A DNA stretch of 40,188 nt from Lingula anatina (lineage: Eukaryota > Brachiopoda > Lingulata > Lingulida > Lingulidae). The stretch is from contig NW_019773748.1 in NCBI RefSeq assembly GCF_001039355.2, positions 528,612 to 568,799 of the forward strand, given 5' to 3'. Positions within the stretch are counted from its first letter, which is position 1; the number at the start of each line of letters is the position of its first letter. Of this stretch, positions 30,540 through 40,188 are shown piece by piece. A program made the position numbers and the translations under genes. The notes under the pieces were generated by a model. That model had not been told where the DNA came from. It ran no database searches and saw nothing but the letters and a program-made list of their open reading frames with translations.

Positions 30540-33250
30540 TTAAATTACAGTCGTGGTTCGCCTGGCTGTCTCACCCTGGGAAGAAGAGGTGTTCTAGGAG
30601 GGCTTTTCTAAATAATCAATTCTAGTATTTTAAAACTGTTGCATGGTGGTGGTTAAGGTTGACAGAGTATGTATAGACCGTGCATGTTCAGATAATCTTG
30701 GACTTCAGCTTAGCGTTCCAGTGCCTGGTGTTGGCTCTCATTGGCCAACCTCACGAACATTTTTCGCATGCTACACGTATTTCTCTGGAAGCCTGTGGCT
30801 GGATTCATAAAAGAGCTTTAGTCTGTTAATTGTTCTATTTCAGTTCGAGATAAATCCATAGCAGTGTACTTATATAAACTATTGACCTGTTAGTCTATAA
30901 AAGTCTGACCAGAAAATACGTTTAGCAATGAACATGCTATTCCATTTTTTTCGATTGTAAAATATTGGGAGTGTTATGAACTCCAGATGTCCCAATGTAA
31001 TTACTTTTGGGTCCGTTAACATCATATTCCTTGCCAATGTACCATAATTTGAGCATTTAGACTATAACTCTCTTGTTTTATCAATTTGGTGAGTTGGCCA
31101 GCCAATGGAACAGTCAACTCTTTTGTGAACTTGGTCGTTACTATCATAGGGAGGCTAGAAGAGCGCAAGGGAGCTCTTGTGCACAAACAAGCCACTCAAA
31201 AACGTTAAGGTACATGTATAATAAGCCCTATTAGCGACATTATAGACCTTCCTATTGGTTATAAATTATAAACTGTACCGAAAAGACAAAGAGCTGTGCT
31301 TTTTACTGACGGTTTACGAATGTTTGGTACATTTAGTGTGGTTTACGGCCTTCAATATTTATTAATTTATACTTCTTTTAGCAAAGTCTAAAAACAGAAA
31401 TTAGACTCGCCAAAATGGAAATGGTTTGAAACGATATTGATGGACAACTTATAGACTATGAAACAAGGGCAATGCTTCATTCCGTTAGACTACTACTGAT
31501 AAAAATTTGATTTCGAAACGCTGCCATTTCGTCAATCAGTGCAACTATATGTTACCTAGCCCCATTCGTTTTGCGATGACTTATCAATGAATGGTACTTT
31601 ATTCATCACCAAGAGTTCATTCTGAGGGTGCGTTGAATTTTGACCAAAGAAATAAATACATCATTAGAAAATCATTTAGTGAAGCTTTTCTGTAAAGACA
31701 GGTCTGACTAAAACATTAACTTACAAATGAAAATTGACAGAAGGTTTAGTTGACAACTTTCATTATCTTTTCTGGTACATAAATTACAAATGCCAATTCA
31801 TTATCCACACACACAAAAAAAGGAAAGTTTGGCGTAGTCAAACGACATTTTATGGCGACAACAATCTCCAGAGAGCTTATTTAAGCACATGTGCATTCTG
31901 CTCATGCTCAATTGTGCCCTAGAGGGGTAATCTCCTTAGAGGCACATGTTGCTACTTATACCATGGGGCATCACTGCCTGGCCTCATTTTGCTTGATTCA
32001 TTCTGTTCACGAGCATGATACAATTAAGCTACAAGTTATCTCAAATCTGCAACTGAAATCTTCAGTTCAAAAAATTTCATTTTACTTTGCAACCCCACAA
32101 ATGAAATTTGTGCAAAATTGTTGGTAAATAATAACTTTTGCTGAGTCATCGCATCATAATTTTTAGGATGATGAGTCTCATTGAATATTTGATATATAAT
32201 TTTTATCCCTAAGGCCATAACATTTAATACAGGCAACAATTTGCTACATTGTTATTATTGTTAAAACGATTAGGATAGAGGGGTTATATAATAAAAGCGG
32301 CCTGGTTTGGCCAAATCACGAACAAACAATATTCCTTGTTACCTTCTTTCTTGCTATGAATGAGACTATAAAAGTTTGTGGTACACTGAGATGGAGGAGA
32401 CATAAAGATTTTATTCTTGTTGACAAAATTTATTGCATTTTGTTGTAATACAAGTTTCATCCTGTAAGCGCTGTAGTTGATTATTGCACGATGACATACC
32501 GGAATGCTTTCAGTACGAAAATCATTATCTTGTTTGGCCAGTTTGCACAGGTTTGCACTGGTGGGAATTTAAATCAATGCAATGGTTTCGAATATAGAGA
32601 TGTTTGGAATATTGAAGTATATCTACATGTATTCACAACTTTAAAACCAGAGATATTCAATGTTAAAATATAAGGGTAAAATATATATAAGAAAAAAAGG
32701 TAAAATATCCGAACACATTGTATTTGTAGTGCAAGTTCAACCTCCCTTCTACTAGACAAAAATCTCAACCAGTCAAGCAAGGAAATCTTGAACGTGTAAA
32801 GGTCTTAGCGTTAAACAATTTTCCAAAATTTTGCCGTATACAGTGTTTTAGGGAGCGTTCCCATAAATCCATCGCACTAGCTGGACCGATCAAATTCATT
32901 CTCATCACATTTCTTGATAGAAAACGGGCACGTAAGCCTGTATGGTACTAATGCTTGTAAAATTTTGCGATGAACGATCGCCAGACTGTGTTAAGCCAGT
33001 ATTTGTCTGGGTGTTCTCCCTATCTGCTGTGTTAAATTATTTTTCTTCCTAGTAATATTGTGTATATGAGTAGAGTCGTGAATGTGAATTTTAGCCCAAC
33101 TTAATCAGCACTTGTTTTGAAGAAACCCAATAATAGCTGACGGGAAATGACAATTGGACAGATCGACCATAAAATAAGCTAATTTAAAAAACAAACTAAA
33201 TCTTATTATCATAACACCGGTGGTAGGTAATACGCTTTCTAAAACTGTAG
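30540..33250 (-). repeat. 3' flank of GGT-B, paralogous to the 3' flank of GGT-A
   Basis: The same ordered blocks as in 14130-15400 occur here, with extra DNA inserted (for example within about 31835-32400). No coding exon is recognised. It marks the left part of the second duplication unit. Confidence 0.7.
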
Positions 33251-33253
33251 TTT

Positions 33254-39840
<6,587 letters not shown>

Positions 39841-40147
39841 CTTATAACAATGAATATTATTGACTGTGTATTTTCTCATGTAGACAAACAACCAAAAAGG
39901 TACAGAGTGATTTTGAATGTATGTCAACACTACGACTTCCATGACTTTTTCTTTCAAGATCCAATCAAATATATCCTAAAACAAGGAACTTTCTAAATAT
40001 CAAGTAAATGTTGTTGAAAAGGATGCAATGTCATTAACAGATTCTTTTAGTTTCACACTCTGTTCAAAAGATTGACCTTACATATGTTATATACATGTTA
40101 AAAAACTATATTTGATATTTAAGCAATATTTAAAAATTAATTTTACA

Positions 40148-40149
<2 letters not shown>

Positions 40150-40188
<39 letters not shown>
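40150..40188. repeat. (TA)n microsatellite at the window edge
   Basis: A TA dinucleotide tract that runs off the window. It lies in GGT-B intron 3, at the position homologous to the (AT)36 tract of GGT-A intron 3, so exon 3 of GGT-B should follow shortly after the edge. Confidence 0.95.

Overview
The window reads as AT-rich, intron-rich nuclear DNA from a metazoan, most likely a marine invertebrate. The grounds are a 12-exon gene with GT-AG introns, metazoan-type gamma-glutamyltransferase (GGT) protein, many simple repeats, and remnants of several transposon classes (non-LTR, LTR/gypsy, MITEs, a DR1-bearing tandem array). I cannot place it more narrowly than that; mollusc, hemichordate, echinoderm and cephalochordate all remain possible. 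No bacterial or viral genes, tRNA, rRNA or CRISPR arrays were seen.

Layout. 1-8.8 kb is transposon-rich intergenic DNA. It holds a decayed non-LTR retrotransposon (minus, ~845-2260), a three-exon C2H2-containing gene remnant interrupted by two in-frame stops (plus, 2596-4198), an LTR-like block (~4474-5443) and diverged AT-rich tandem repeats (5.5-6.6 kb). 8.8-12 kb holds two pieces of a gypsy-type pol 3' end (minus) separated by a ~140-bp tandem array that carries nuclear-receptor DR1-like motifs. 13.0-13.6 kb looks like a retrotransposon LTR with a tRNA-Leu-type primer-binding site. 14.1-23.5 kb is the first GGT gene (GGT-A, minus, 12 exons, apparently intact) with its 3' flank. 24-30 kb is repeat-rich spacer with a hAT-like MITE and a foldback element. 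30.5-40.2 kb is a second GGT gene in the same orientation (GGT-B, minus, exons 4-12 in the window) with a 3' flank paralogous to that of GGT-A. The two GGT genes are thus a tandem segmental duplication about 17-19 kb apart. Every one of the nine comparable exons has the same length and phase in both.

The GGTs are type II membrane ectoenzymes that cleave the gamma-glutamyl bond of glutathione and its conjugates outside the cell. The predicted GGT-A protein is 634 residues, and the catalytic residues of the human enzyme map onto it with a constant offset of 65.

Quality warning. The window contains three single N bases (9238, 18950, 28266). Each lies between two near-identical direct copies of the same sequence (about 0.26, 1.08 and 1.9-2.0 kb). 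The pattern is that of overlapping allelic contig ends joined without merging. One of these duplications doubles exons 6 and 7 of GGT-A. The true locus is probably about 3.5 kb shorter than shown.
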